Assembly (NCBI GenBank): GCA_029207755.1
Contig: JARCOQ010000062.1
Coordinates: forward strand, 248,001-312,000
Origin: Chamaea fasciata
Lineage: Eukaryota; Chordata; Aves; Passeriformes; Sylviidae
DNA: 64,000 bases
Direction: 5' to 3'
Below, piece after piece: positions 11,491 to 23,136 of the stretch. The position numbers and the translations under genes were made by a program. Positions within the stretch are counted from its first letter, which is position 1, and each line of letters begins with the position of its first letter. The notes below the pieces were generated by a model that did no database searches, had not been told where the DNA came from, and saw nothing but the letters and a program-made list of their open reading frames with translations.

Positions 11491-12451
11491 ATGTCCAACA
11501 GCAGCTCCATCAGCCGCTTCCCTCCTGCTGGCATTGGCAGACACGCAGCAGCTGCAGCTCCTGCACTTCTGCCTCTTCCTGGGCATCTCCCTGGCTGCCC
11601 TCCTGGGCAACGGCCTCATCATCAGTGCCATAGCTTGCGGCCACCACCTGCACAGCCCCATGTTCTTCTTCCTGCTCAACCTGGCCCTCAGCGGCCTGCA
11701 CCACTGTCCCCAAAGCCATGCACAATTCCCTCTGGGACACCAGGACCATCTCCTACACGGGAGGTGCTGCACGGCTCTTTTTCTTTCTGTTCTTCATGTC
11801 AGCAGAGTATTTGCTCCTGACCATCATGTGCTATGACCGCTCTGTGTCCATCTGCAGACCCCTGCACTACAGGACCCTCCTGGGCAGCAGAGCTTGTGCC
11901 CACATGGCAGCAGCTGCCGGGGCCAGTGCCTTTCTCAATGCTCTCATGCACACGGCCAATACATTTTCCCTGCCCCTGTGCCATGGCAATGCGCTGGGCC
12001 AGTTCTTCCACGAGGTTCACCAGATCCTCAAGCTCTCCTAGTCCAACTACTGCTTCAGGGAGTTTGGGTTCATTGGTTTTCCCATCTCTTTAGGATTACG
12101 TTGTTTTGTGTCCATTGTTTTCTCCTCTGTGCAGATCTTCAGGGCCGTGCTGAGGATCCCGTCTGAGCAGGGATGACGTCACAAAGCCTTTTCCACCTGC
12201 CGCCATCACCTGGCTGTGGTCTCCCTGTTCCTCAGCACTGTCACGTTTGCTCACCTGAAGCCCCCTCCATCTCCTCCCCATCCCCGGATCTGGCCCTGTC
12301 AGTTCTGTTCTCGCTGGTGCCTCCAGCCATGAACCCCCTCATCTGCAGCCTGAGGAAGCAGGAGCTCGGGGCTGCAGTGTGGAAGACTGATGGCTGGATG
12401 GTTTCACAAACATTAAACTGCTGGCCAGTGTCTCAAAATCACTTGTCATAA
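11491..12451 (+). pseudogene. Olfactory receptor pseudogene (OR family 14-like), left arm
   Basis: A single-exon seven-helix odorant receptor of the type expanded in songbirds. Visible in order: start MSNSSSISRF; TM1 (FLGISLAALLGNG with the family GN); HSPMFFFLLNLAL of TM2; the conserved CYDR.VSICRPLHY after TM3; TM4-5 residues; TM6 region; and the TM7 NPLI.SLR motif near 12340. It is broken: one extra C after SRF, a ~13-base deletion after LNLALS, a TAG stop after ILKLS (near 12040), and a TGA plus frame change near 12172 found only in this arm. The DRY-equivalent motif also has an unusual Ser. It cannot make a receptor. The 5' exon and promoter are not identifiable. Confidence 0.85.
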
Positions 12452-13466
12452 AAGTCAGTTTTGATACCTCTTGTTGCTTTACTTTGGAGGTTCTTTTCCT
12501 TTGTTTTACTTTTATAATATTGTCCACAAAGCCGTGTCACTGTTTGTGCCATTTCTCATTTTGTTTGTCTCCACCTTCCCTGTGGCCACAGACTGTGTCA
12601 ATGAGGGGCTGCACTCCTGGTGGCTTTAAAGGAACCCAAGGATCTGGCAGGCAAGTTTTCTGCAGAGATCCCCCTTTGGTTCTCTTCTCTGGATGAGAGC
12701 TGGGGGCAGATCAGTGCTGGCACAGCAGCTGTGCCCAGGAGCAGCAGCCCTTGGTGTTGGCAGCGCTGCTCCCGTGGCCCTGCCCCGCTGCCCTCCTGGC
12801 CCTGGTGTTGCTGTAGGGCCGGAGTGCTCTCGGCGCCGGGCACAGGGCTGGGGCTGGCAGTGCCGGGGCTGCAGCAGGGACAGGCCATGGGCTCCGCTGG
12901 GGCAGCGCTGACGCCTCAGGGCAGGGCCTCGCTGCTCCAGGCTCCTTGCCCAGGCTCTCTCCAGAACACGCCCAGGCCCAATGCTGTGCACGGAAAAGCC
13001 CCGTGAGCAGCCCCAGGGTGGCCGTGGGCAGGCTGGGGGCAAACAGCACGGCTGGGGCTCTGCAGGGTCCCTGGGGGAGACGGGAAGGAGCAGCAGAGCA
13101 GGGGCTGATCCATCCCCACTGTGCTGGACACCCCCGGGCAGCGTCCCAGAGCGTCCTCATGCACCTGCCAACAACATCCCCCCTCTGCAGCCCTGGCCTC
13201 TCTCCCAGCTCACACGGGGGCCGCATCCTTGCAGGCACAGACACGGCAGCTCTGGCTCAGGAGCCCCTGTTTGCAGTGCCCAGAGCAGGCCTGAGCACCC
13301 CCATGGTGTTGGTGTGGGGAGATGAACCTGAGGGAGCACAAATGCCATCAGCCCCTGGGGCCAGGAAGGGCTGGGGGACAGGAGGGAAACCACTCAGTTC
13401 TGTCCTGGCCTCTGAAGTCAGCCAGAAGGTTCGTTCCCATCAGCTGGGAGTTTCCTGTGCCACTGC
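12452..13466. other. Non-coding sequence to the inner edge of the left arm
   Basis: GC-rich with overlapping open frames and no domain. Mirror 22122-23136. Confidence 0.5.
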
Positions 13467-14194
13467 TGACCTATTAAAATATGGATATTGATCTACTATC
13501 GATACCCAACTGTGACAGACAGAAGACTCTCTAACAGTTTAGAGTTAGAAAGTGTATGTTTAATGCAACGCCAGGCAGTTGTGTGCGATCACTCCCTAAA
13601 ATGCACTGCCAAGTTACAAAATCTCTTTCTTTTCAAAAGTGTTGAATATCCAAAATACTAATACATATTTATAGCACTAAAACCTCCCATTCTCTGCTTC
13701 ATATTATAATTAGCTAAAAAGCTATTAAGCGTGTGTAGTTTGTTCTTTGAATTGGGTCAGTGGTCCTTTATATGGGGAGGGGGCGTAAAAAAAGGAAGTA
13801 AGTGGAGTCTTCGTCATTGTAAACTTTCAACCTTTACAATGGATATCAAGATAAATGATAACTGGTCAAACTCCTGTTTCCTTTCTCCGTGACTGTTGAA
13901 TGGGTTTTAGGATGCTCGAGGATTTACAATTGTCTGTGTTCCTAAATCTATTTATCAGTTTCTTCTGTTTCTCATTATAAACACAGCTAAACAAACACAA
14001 AAATGACAAGCAATTAGTTATTTAGATCCCGGATCGTTATCCTTGATCGGAATCCTTTCATCCAACCATTAACTTCTAATTCTTTCCAGTACAGCTTATC
14101 TATCTACCTACTTGAACTAATTCTGGCAAAGCTTATCTTTAGCTAAAACATTAACTTTTCTCAAATCCTTACCTCCTTTGAAATTCATCTCTCA
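13467..14194 (+). repeat. Solo LTR, family X, at the arm/spacer junction
   Basis: It begins TGACCTATTAAAATATGG and ends TCTCTCA. It aligns along its length with the inverted LTR at 17458-18177 (shared blocks GTTAGAAAGTGTATG, CTAAATCTATTTATCAG and others), so its ends are well defined. The flanks CTGC (left) and GCTC (right) do not form a target-site duplication. Left of it is the palindrome arm; right of it is a copy of a different arm segment. Confidence 0.75.
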
Positions 14195-15330
14195 GCTCTC
14201 CCTTGATTTCCCCGTGGTCTGTTGCAATTCATTGGGAGATCTTTTTTCCTAGAGTTACGGAGAAATATTTCAAAGGGCTTCTAATAAACGCACATTCCTA
14301 TTTTCAAGGGTGTATTTTTCTCTTGAGAGCAGAGGTGATTGCAGCATTCAGTGACTCATATTGACCCAGGGACTCTCCTAAGCAGGCAGGTCTGGCCTGC
14401 TCAGAGAAGCTGTGCCTTGAGCTCTGACCCAGTGGACAACCTTGCTCCACATTCCCCAACTCCATCCTGCCTCTCCTCGCTCACGTGGGACCTGCTTTGC
14501 TCGGAGAACTGGGTGCACTCAGGCAACGAGGGGTTTCCTTTCTTTTATTTTAGCAATCCAAAACCCCTGAGCTTCCCCATGGAAAACAGACAATCTCCTT
14601 GTAATAGATACATAGTATTAAATTCGTGGATTAAAATTGTGTGTATTAAAACTTTGCAGTGGAATGTAAAAAACCCCTGAATTCCTGGAAAGAGTTCCAG
14701 GGCATCTCTTCGCATACCACAGTCTTTTCACAGTCCAAAGGTGTTACCTCGACATCTGCCAGAGAGGTAACCGGGAAACGGCCCATTAAGCATGGGCTGG
14801 CCACATCTTCACAGCTCATCAGGAGATCCGATACCAATCTGGGCAGAAACCTTCTGACAGAAGATTCGGAGACTTTTCATTCAGACGTCTTCTCAATTTC
14901 TCAGGAAACTCTTTCAGATATCCCTTGCGGACACCAGACATTTCAATGATTATGTTATGTACATGATGTCATGTTCTTCGGGTTCTTTGTTACCGTCTTG
15001 TTTTCGCCTCAGGGTAGAAAAATGGTCTAAAACACCTCCCCTGAGACCCCGAATTTGTGGGCAGTACTCCGGAGAAGCACCCTTTGCTGCTCCCGGGTTG
15101 TCCACCCAACATTCGATCGATGTTGTCCTGATTTATCGTGGCATTTCCCGAAATTACTTTTCAAATTTGTTAAATAAATCTTTGATTTTGGAAATTGGCT
15201 CTGATCGTTTATACCATCCTCAGGTGTGTGCCAAGCCCAAGGTGCCACCAAGGAAGTTCCCCTTTCCCAAGGCAGAACCATGCAAGGAATGTTTTAGACG
15301 CACAGGAAGTTCTAAAATAAACACAAATCC
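14195..15330 (+). repeat. Diverged partial copy of an arm segment, with LTR inside
   Basis: From CCTTGATTTCC onward it matches 28319-28800 of the right arm in the same orientation (inverted relative to 6780-7264). Clear anchors are CCTAGAGTTA, TTTTTCTCTTGAGAGCAGAG and CCATGCAAGGAATGTTTTAGAC. It is more diverged than the two arms are from each other, so it is an older duplication. The match is split by the LTR at 14600-15216. Confidence 0.75.
14600..15216 (+). repeat. Solo LTR with TCCT target-site duplication
   Basis: 617 bp, TG...CA ends, absent from the orthologous position in both arms, and flanked by TCCT at 14596-14599 and 15217-15220. An AATAAA lies near the 3' end (about 15173), fixing the orientation. 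The 4-bp duplication suggests a class I (ERV1) element. Confidence 0.8.
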
Positions 15331-17189
15331 AGAGCCTGGGCTCTCTCACTGTTCCCGGCTCCTGCACAGTCCCTCTCTCAGTCCCTTGGCCCCCCGGAAT
15401 CCCCTCTGGGGCTCAGAGAACAGCCGGCAATGGAAGCTTGCCCTGAAAAGGCACCATTGTGGTGCTCCCCAGCCAGGCCAGAAATGGAACTTTGTTCCTT
15501 TAGCCTGGGTGCAGAGACCCCCGGGGCCTTTTCTGCACAGAGTTCCAGCCCCCAGCGTTTGCTGAAGGCGCTCTCTGCACATGTCACACTGCCAGGGCCC
15601 TGTCCTTGCTGTCACCTGCTGTGGCTGGGCCCAAAGAGAGCTCCTGCGCTTGCATTTCCAGCTGCTGTGCAACCAAAGCTGAGGGATCTGGAGCTGCCTG
15701 AATGCAAAAACTGAAACACGAGCTTCTCTCGAAGGGGAAATCTCCCCTTCCTGTGCTAACCCATGGCAATGCTGGCAAATGCACCAGCCACGGCCAGAAT
15801 TCAGATTTCACTGCTAAACTTCCTTATATCCAGGGATAGTTCCCATGGGAATATTGTCAGGACAAGTCTGGCTGGCAGTGGTTTCACAAGGGTCACTTCC
15901 CATCTGTCCCCAAAACTCTAGGGAAGGCTTTGTGCTTTCCTTCCAATGGGAAAAAAACCCTGTCCTGCTTCTCCAGGTGCCCATGGCTGAGATTGGGATT
16001 CCACCTCCAAAAATTCCCTCTATCCAAAGCCTGCTCCCAGACAAAATCTGCCATTAATGACAAGTCTGGGTGACCTTGGCCTAGTGAGTCTCTCACCTGC
16101 CTTCCAAACCCTGGGGCTCTGTGTTTTCCTTCCTACGGAAAAGAACTGGCCTTCTTGTCCAGGTGCCCATGGCCAGAACTGGGATTCCACCTCCAACATT
16201 GCCTCTTGTGAGAGACTGGAGGAGATTGTTGGCTGGAAACATTTCGTGTGAGGGGGAGGAAGGGGCAGAGGCAGCCTTACCCTGCCCTGAACCCCAGCAC
16301 TTCTCAAAGCATTGACTTGACCCTGTAACCCAAATCCCCCAGAGCCTCTATCCCAGCCCAGCAGTGTCTGCCAATCCCTGGCGCACCAAAGGCAATGCTC
16401 CACACCCACCTCTGCAGCCCCCAGCCCAGCTCCTGAGTGACCAGATGACCCAAAGTCCCATCTGGGGGAGGGGCCCAGGAAGACCAAGGGGTATTTTAGG
16501 CTGACCACAAGGCAAGCACACACGTTGACCCTAGCTCCTCTTGGAATTTCTGTCTGAACACTGCTGGAATCCAGGAGCTGGTAGCAGTGTGTGTTCTTCT
16601 CTCTATCTCTCTATATTTTATTTGTCTTTCTCTCTTTCTGTGTCTTCCTCTTCTAATTCCCTCTTCTTGCAAATTTTGCTTAACTTAAAATTGAGCAGGC
16701 TTCCAGTTTGTGAAGTTGAATGGGCCAAGTTAACGCTTTGAGCAGTGTTTTTTTGTTGACTGAATGTCATAGTAAAGCTTTTGCTCAAGTTTCTCTGATT
16801 TTCTAAAGTTGCCAGTAAAGGCTGTTTTGTTGTTTTAAGCTTCTGAGAATCTCTTGTCGGTACTTCTCCATTGTTTCCAACTCAGAGTACACAAGCAATT
16901 GTAATTCCTTTGCAATGTCTCACGGAGAGAGTTGTTTGGGGGTTGGGGCTCAGGGCTTCTCTGTCCTGCTTGGCGCAGCCCAGGCAGGGCTTTCACAGCC
17001 ACATCCCACACTCCGTTTCCCACCTGGACCCGCTGGTGCCTCTGAGTTCTGCTTGCCCAGCCCCAGGGACGCTCTCCTTGTCTGCCCATTCCCCCACGGT
17101 CTCTGGGCAGGGGTGGCCTCAGTGGGAGCTGTGACACCCTCCCTCAGACACTTGGAGGCTGCTGCTGGGTTGGACTTCTCCAGAGGCTT
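15331..17189. other. Non-coding spacer sequence with a diverged ~200-bp tandem pair
   Basis: 15840-16035 and 16060-16240 share GGTGCCCATGG, GATTGGGATTCCACCTCCAA and a TTTTCCTTCC part, so they are two diverged copies. 16590-16680 is a pyrimidine-rich CTCT tract. No gene. Confidence 0.5.
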
Positions 17190-18300
17190 GTTCAGCCTTC
17201 AGCTCTTCAGTTCAGGAATTCAGTGGCCCAGGGCTCCATCAACATTCAGAACGCGTTAACAGGCCAAGCCTCGGGGAATAATTTGATTTAAGTTTTCAAA
17301 TTTTTCTGGTTAATTGGACAGATTTTAGAACTGTCCTCCAAGTGAATGTATAATATTTTAAAGGACACTGAGAAAAGATTTTTATGGTCCTGTTTAGAGG
17401 TTTTATTCCCTATTAATACACTGATATGTGCAATCTCCAATTGGCATTGAATCCAAGTGAGACATAGACTTTAAAGAATTAAGGATTTTAGAGAGGTTAA
17501 GATTTTAGTTAGAGATAAGCTTTGTAGGAATTAATTAAAGTTTGCTAAAAATTAAAAGTTTGTGGTTAGTTAAGGGAAACCAGATTTGAATTAACTTTCC
17601 CAGGCCTCAATAACTGATTGCTTGTCAACTTTATGTTTTGCTTAGCTGGGTTTGTAATGAAGAACAGAGAACCTGATAAATAGATTTAGGAGCACAAGAC
17701 GATTACAGAAACTCCCTATTCAGAAACCCATTGAAAGTCATGCACCTGGAGAAATGGGAGTCCTACCAGAGCTCATTTGTCACATTTGCATTGAAAAGGT
17801 AGAAAGTTCAGAGCAAGGACGACTCATCTTACTTTCTTATTTTAAGCCCCCCTCCCCTTGAAAAGGAGCACCGACCCATTTCCAAGGCCAAACTAGCATG
17901 CTTAATTGTTTTTTTGCTAGTTACCATACTAAGCGGAGAATGGGATGGGGGGGAGGGGGCTCTGAGTACGCATTTGTGTTTTGGGTATTCAACATCTTTG
18001 TAAATAAAAGGACTCTGTGATTGTCTGTAAATTGCGGTGTGTATTTGGGAGCCACCCCGCATGCCGCCCGCTGCTGCAACAGACATACACTTTCTAACTT
18101 TAAACTGTTAGAAAGTTTTTGTCCCCCTCACTTGGATATCAGTATTAGCTCGATATTCATATTTTTTTAATAAATCACAAGTACCTTCTAATTCACTTTG
18201 AATAGCTATGAAAATCAAGGCCCTTCCTGACTGACAATCAATCAGACTCTGTCCCTACCCCCACCCCACCATTTCCCCCATCCAAGCCCTGGGACTCAGA
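17190..18300 (+). repeat. Segment related to 20925-21310, split by an LTR
   Basis: CTCTTCAGTTCAGGAATTCAG at both 17203 and 20933, then the AT-rich part, then GAAAATCAAG.CCCTTC and CAATCAATC.GACT align between the two segments in direct orientation. The LTR at 17458-18177 interrupts this copy only. Confidence 0.7.
17458..18177 (-). repeat. Solo LTR, family X, with CAAG target-site duplication
   Basis: 720 bp; TGA...TCA ends, flanked by CAAG at 17454-17457 and 18178-18181. It is in the opposite orientation to its relative at 13467-14194. The empty site is seen at the related segment near 21160-21200. Confidence 0.85.
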
Positions 18301-20924
18301 GCAGCCTTGTGCAAATCTGAGCTCCTTCCACCCCAGGCTGCACCTGCAGCTTTCAGCTCCTTGGCTCCAATTCCCACCTGCTTTCCTTGGAGGAGCTGCC
18401 TGAGACACAGAGGGATGTTCATTTCTTGTCAGCACACAAACCCAGGGGAAGGCACAGCTGCGTAAAATGCAAAAGTCATTTCTCTGCTGGGTATTAACAT
18501 CCACTTTCCACAGCAGACACTCTCAGACCAATGGAAAAGACCTCCTGTGCCCAGCACAGATCCCAAGGTCTCCCCAAAGCCTCCCTGCCCCGATTCTGGC
18601 CAGATTTGTTTTTTGCACACGCTGAAGACAGGAGCTCCCTCCATGCCTAGAGGAAGGAAAAGAGAACAAGTGGATGAAGAGCTCTCCTGTGCAGAGCCAA
18701 GGTGCAAGTGCCACCGGAGTGGGAACCACAACTCACCAGGTTTGTGTCCTTTGGGGCTCCGGGACTGGTGAGACTCAGAGGCACAGAAAGGTTTCTTGCC
18801 AACAAGCAGAAGTTGAACACCATACAGTTTAATAAGCATCCCAGCTCTTCCCTCAGCTCTCTGTGATGTCCCAGCAGCATCTGACATGTCCACCATCCCC
18901 AAGGGCTTTCCATGCAGGAAGAGTTTTCGACAAAGACATACGAAAAGGAAATTCTGTGATAGATACAAACACACTTAAGATGTTGACTGATACGATACTT
19001 CTGTGAACTTCAGAGAGATTGGGCAACTGCCTGAAGATCAAAGCATGAAACCAGTCAGTTGAGAGGCACTTGAATGACCAGAGAGTGTCTGGAGGAGGAA
19101 ATCAGGGAGACTCGGGAAGGACATAGATCCAGCTGGTCTAGTAAAGAAATGTCCATAGTCATGGCAATTGAAACAGGAGAGCTAGAAACACCAGAAGGAA
19201 TAGGTGAAGAAAATAATAAACGGAATCTTTTTGACACAACTAGAGAAGAGCAGTATTTCTTGTTATGCCATCAGTAGAAGAATATAGTAGATCCAGGAAA
19301 TTTCTGGTGGGAAAACTTTGCCATTTCCTCAACTACTCAAACGACCCAGATAATAAAAATATGCTTGTATATTATGAAATGCACAAGTACGAAAACCTGT
19401 GCCCCTTTCCAGGCAGACATCAGCTGTGTGTGCATGAACAGGCGGTGCCACTTGTGCCCCGAGGTGCCGAGCTGGGATTGGCATCTCTCAGAGAACAGCT
19501 GTAGGAGGAGCAGCGCACCTTGCAAGGTGCACGTCCCGGAGAACCCCAGAGGGCTCCTGTCCCATAAACATCTGCTCTGCTCCAGGCTGAAACAGGGACC
19601 AGCATGGTGCCAGGATCATCAGAGAACAGGATGAGTGCTGGAATTCAATCCCCTGCCCATCCCGCAGCAGCCCTGCCTTTCCCTCCCCAAGCCCTGGTCT
19701 CCAGCACAGCCATGGAGGCTCTTTGGGCTCTGGACTTTTCCTGCAGCCACCAAGGGCAACTGAGCTGTGCCTTTGGCACAGTCAGCCCTGCCCAGCGCAG
19801 GCGATGCCCAGCAATTCCTCGCGTGTGCCTGGCCTTGCTGTCAGCCCCGGCAGCGGCCGCGTGGCCCCTTTGTGCCGCCCTGGGCCAGCCACGGTGCCAC
19901 AGCCCCTGCGCGGGACAGGAGCACTGCGGGGGGGAACGGCCCCTGTGCCGTGGTGCCCACAGCAGCCTTGGGGCTCTGTGCCCCATGGCCTCCCTGCTGG
20001 GCAGCCTCTGCCAGCTCCTGCACAGCCCGTGGCCCCTGTGGGCCCGCACAGACAGCCCTGCCCCAGGCTCTGCCGGGCTCTGGGCCAGCAGAGAGGCCGG
20101 GCAGGGCTGGCCATGGCCAGGAACAGGCCCTGAGCCCCACGGGAGGATGGAGCTGGGCCAGAGCCAAACTGCCCCGCAAACCTGGGCTGAGCAGCCGGGG
20201 CTGGCAATGCCTGGGGACAGAGGCTGGCATGGGTGACAAATGTCCTGGCCCCCTCCCTGCTCTGTCCGTGCCACCAAGGGCACAGAGCAGCCTCCTCTGT
20301 GGGGCACTTGCCTGTTTTCAATGCCTTCCACAGGCGCTGGCCCTGCCCCACAAGGGCTGGCCTCAGTCCTGCCCCTGCACGCTCACACAGGCTGAGATGG
20401 ACACTGATGGTTTCTGGGTCAGGCTCTCCCAGCCCAGCCCAGCTCCCTGCAAGCTCTGCCAGCTGCCCTGAGCTCTCTGCAGCACCAGGGGTCTCTCCCC
20501 AGCACAGCCCAGCCACCTCTGGCCCCACAGCTCTGCTCAGGGCAGGCGGCTCTGGGCAGGGGCCCCACGGCCTCAGCCCCTCGCAAGGGCACAGCAGCAG
20601 CTGCAGCTCAGAGAGGACTCAGCCCCAGCCATGGGGAAGGTGCTGGCCAAGGCAGAAGAGGCTTCCTGTGTGCCCTGCTCCCCTGTCCCTGAGGTCCTGA
20701 GAGCTCTGCAGCCCCTGCTGCCATCCCATCTGCCCAGGCCAGCACAACAGCGCCAGCCTTGGGGCCCTGCAGAGCTGCTCCTGCTCCAGGCCCAGGGCCC
20801 ATCCCCAAGCTGGGGCAGCCAGAAAGCTGTGCCCATTTCTGTTCATTCCTGCTCTGATGAGGATGGATCTTCAGCCCCTTGCAGGCTGATGATGAATTTT
20901 ACTACTGCAGGGGCCTCTTCTTTC
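18301..20924. other. Non-coding spacer sequence
   Basis: 19650-20830 is GC-rich and open in several frames on both strands without a recognisable domain. 19055-19280 has a 67-residue charged open frame that I do not recognise. No RNA gene or promoter stands out. Confidence 0.45.
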
Positions 20925-21303
20925 TTGAGCTCTTCAGTTCAGGAATTCAGTGAGAAAGGCTCATCAATATTTGTTCAAAACGCTCAAACAAGAAAAGCCC
21001 CTGGAAATATTTTAAGCTTTCAATTCTTCTGTGGTCAATTATAGAGATTTCAGAAGTGTATTCAAAGTGAATATAATGTATAGAAAACAAGGCAGAGAGA
21101 ACTGTTTTGACCTGTTTCATGATCCTGTTTGTAGACTGATATCAGCAATGGCCAAATGATATTGACCCCCAACACATTCTAATGCAGTCTGAATAGATAT
21201 GAAAAATCAAGACCCTTCATGGCTCACAATCAATCCGACTTTGTCCCACCCCCTCCCCACCATTTCCCTCACCCAGCCCCTGGCACTCCTACGGATCAGG
21301 AAT
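20925..21303 (+). repeat. Segment related to 17190-18300 (uninterrupted copy)
   Basis: Direct-orientation relative of the segment at 17190, without the LTR. It leads directly into the CR1. Confidence 0.65.
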
Positions 21304-21620
21304 GGTGTGGCCAGCAGGAGCAGGGCAGTGATTCTTCCCCTGTGCTCGGCACTGGTTGGGCAGCACCTCGAGTGCTGCGCCCAGTTCTGGGCCCCCCAAT
21401 TTAGGAAGGACATGGAGGGGCTGGAGCGTGTCCAGAGAAGGGCAACAAGGGTGCTGAGGGGTCTGGAGCACAAGTCCTGTGAGGAGCAGCTGAGGGGTCT
21501 GGGGCTGTTCATCCTGGAGAAGACGAGGCTCAGGGGAGACAAGGTGGTGTCAGGGCACAGGTTGGACTTGATGATGTCCAAGGTCTTTTCCAACCTTGCT
21601 GATTCCGTGATTCTCTGAAA
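21304..21620 (+). mobile_element. CR1 LINE 3' end
   Basis: It encodes the end of the CR1 reverse transcriptase frame ([40 protein letters not shown]). It then skips most of the 3' UTR and ends with TTGATGATGTCCAAGGTCTT and the terminal GATTCCGTGATTCTCTGA octamer-like repeat typical of CR1. An internal deletion follows RLRGD. Confidence 0.9.
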
Positions 21621-22121
21621 CCAGCCTTGCAGCAGTTGCAGGATGAGGCCTGGGCCTCCTCTCCAGAAGGTGCAGCAGCCCAGGTCCCTCAGCTTCTCCT
21701 CACAGCCCCAAAGCCCATCCTGTCAGTCCTGCAGAGCCTCTGCAGCTCCTCCTCATGGCCCAGAACAGGGAGCCCCACAGCCAGACACACCAGCCCACAC
21801 GTGCCCCCCTGGCCTGTGGTGCCTCTGGCAAGGGAGCAGCACAAGGCACTGCAGGAGCCTGCAGACAATTCCTGAAGCACTTGGAGGATGATCCTGCACC
21901 CCAAGGGATGTTCCCATGATGCCAACTCAGGAAGTGAAATGGGGAGTGGGCCCAGAGAGGAAAGGGCAACCAGGGATGGGCTGTTTGCTGGGGAGAGAGC
22001 AGGGATGGGCAATAGGGAGAAATTTGTACCAGGAAAAGAAAGCCAGGGTGAAGCAAAGGAAATGCTCAGGGCAATTTGGGGATGGCTGCCAGGCAGCGCT
22101 TGGCTCTGAGCAACAACATCT
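21621..22121. other. Non-coding sequence up to the right arm
   Basis: No gene recognised. Confidence 0.45.
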
Positions 22122-23136
22122 GCAGTGGCACAGGAAACTCCCAGCTGATGGGAACAAACTTTCTGGCTGACTTCAGAGGCCACGACAGAACTGAGTGGTT
22201 TCCCTCCTGTCCCCCAGCCCTTCCTGGCCCCAGGGGCTGATGGCATTTGTGCTCCCTCAGGTTCATCTCCCCACACCAACACCATGGGGGTGCTCAGGCC
22301 TGCTCTGGGCACTGCAAACAGGGGCTCCTGAGCCAGAGCTGTCGTGTCTGTGCCTGCAAGGATGCGGCCCCCGTGTGAGCTGGGAGAGAGGCCAGGGCTG
22401 CAGAGGGGGGATGTTGTTGGCAGGTGCATGAGGACGCTCTGGGACGCTGCCCGGGGGTGTCCAGCACAGTGGGGATGGATCAGCCCCTGCTCTGCTGCTC
22501 CTTCCCGTCTCCCCCAGGGACCCTGCAGAGCCCCAGCCGGGCTGTTTGCCCCCAGCCTGCCCACGGCCACCCTGGGGCTGCTCACGGGGCTTTTCCGTGC
22601 ACAGCATTGGGCCTGGGCGTGTTCTGGAGAGAGCCTGGGCAAGGAGCCTGGAGCAGCGAGGCCCTGCCCTGAGGCGTCAGCGCTGCCCCAGCGGAGCCCA
22701 TGGCCTGTCCCTGCTGCAGCCCCGGCACTGCCAGCCCCAGCCCTGTGCCCGGCGCCGAGAGCACTCCGGCCCTACAGCAACACCAGGGCCAGGAGGGCAG
22801 CGGGGCAGGGCCACGGGAGCAGCGCTGCCAACACCAAGGGCTGCTGCTCCTGGGCACAGCTGCTGTGCCAGCACTGATCTGCCCCCAGCTCTCATCCAGA
22901 GAAGAGAACCAAAGGGGGATCTCTGCAGAAAACTTGCCTGCCAGATCCTTGGGTTCCTTTAAAGCCACCAGGAGTGCAGCCCCTCATTGACACAGTCTGT
23001 GGCCACAGGGAAGGTGGAGAGAAACAAAATGAGAAATGGCACAAACAGTGACACTGCTTTGTGGACAATATTACAAAAGTAAAACAAAGGAAAAGAACCT
23101 CCAAAGTAAAGCAACAAGAGGTATCAAAAATGACTT

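Larger units (their letters stand above)
2641..13466 (+). repeat. Left arm of a ~10.8 kb inverted duplication
   Basis: This block reappears as reverse complement at 22122-32907. Matching landmarks have coordinate sums that stay close to 35,550-35,588 throughout (gag start, LTR, CR1, tandem repeat, OR gene, and the inner edge 13466/22122), so the arms are collinear with only small indels. In the OR segment I counted 4 differences in 261 aligned residues. The arm's inner edge is exactly the first base of an LTR at 13467. Confidence 0.9.
13467..22121. other. Spacer of the inverted duplication
   Basis: About 8.66 kb that is not part of the inverted arms. It holds three solo LTRs (13467, 14600, 17458), a diverged partial copy of arm sequence (14195-15330), a pair of related direct segments (17190-18300 and 20925-21310) and a CR1 (21304-21620). 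No intact gene is seen. Confidence 0.7.

Noticed and set aside
19055..19277. Charged 67-residue frame in the spacer
   Set aside because: Short, no domain, no splice or promoter context.
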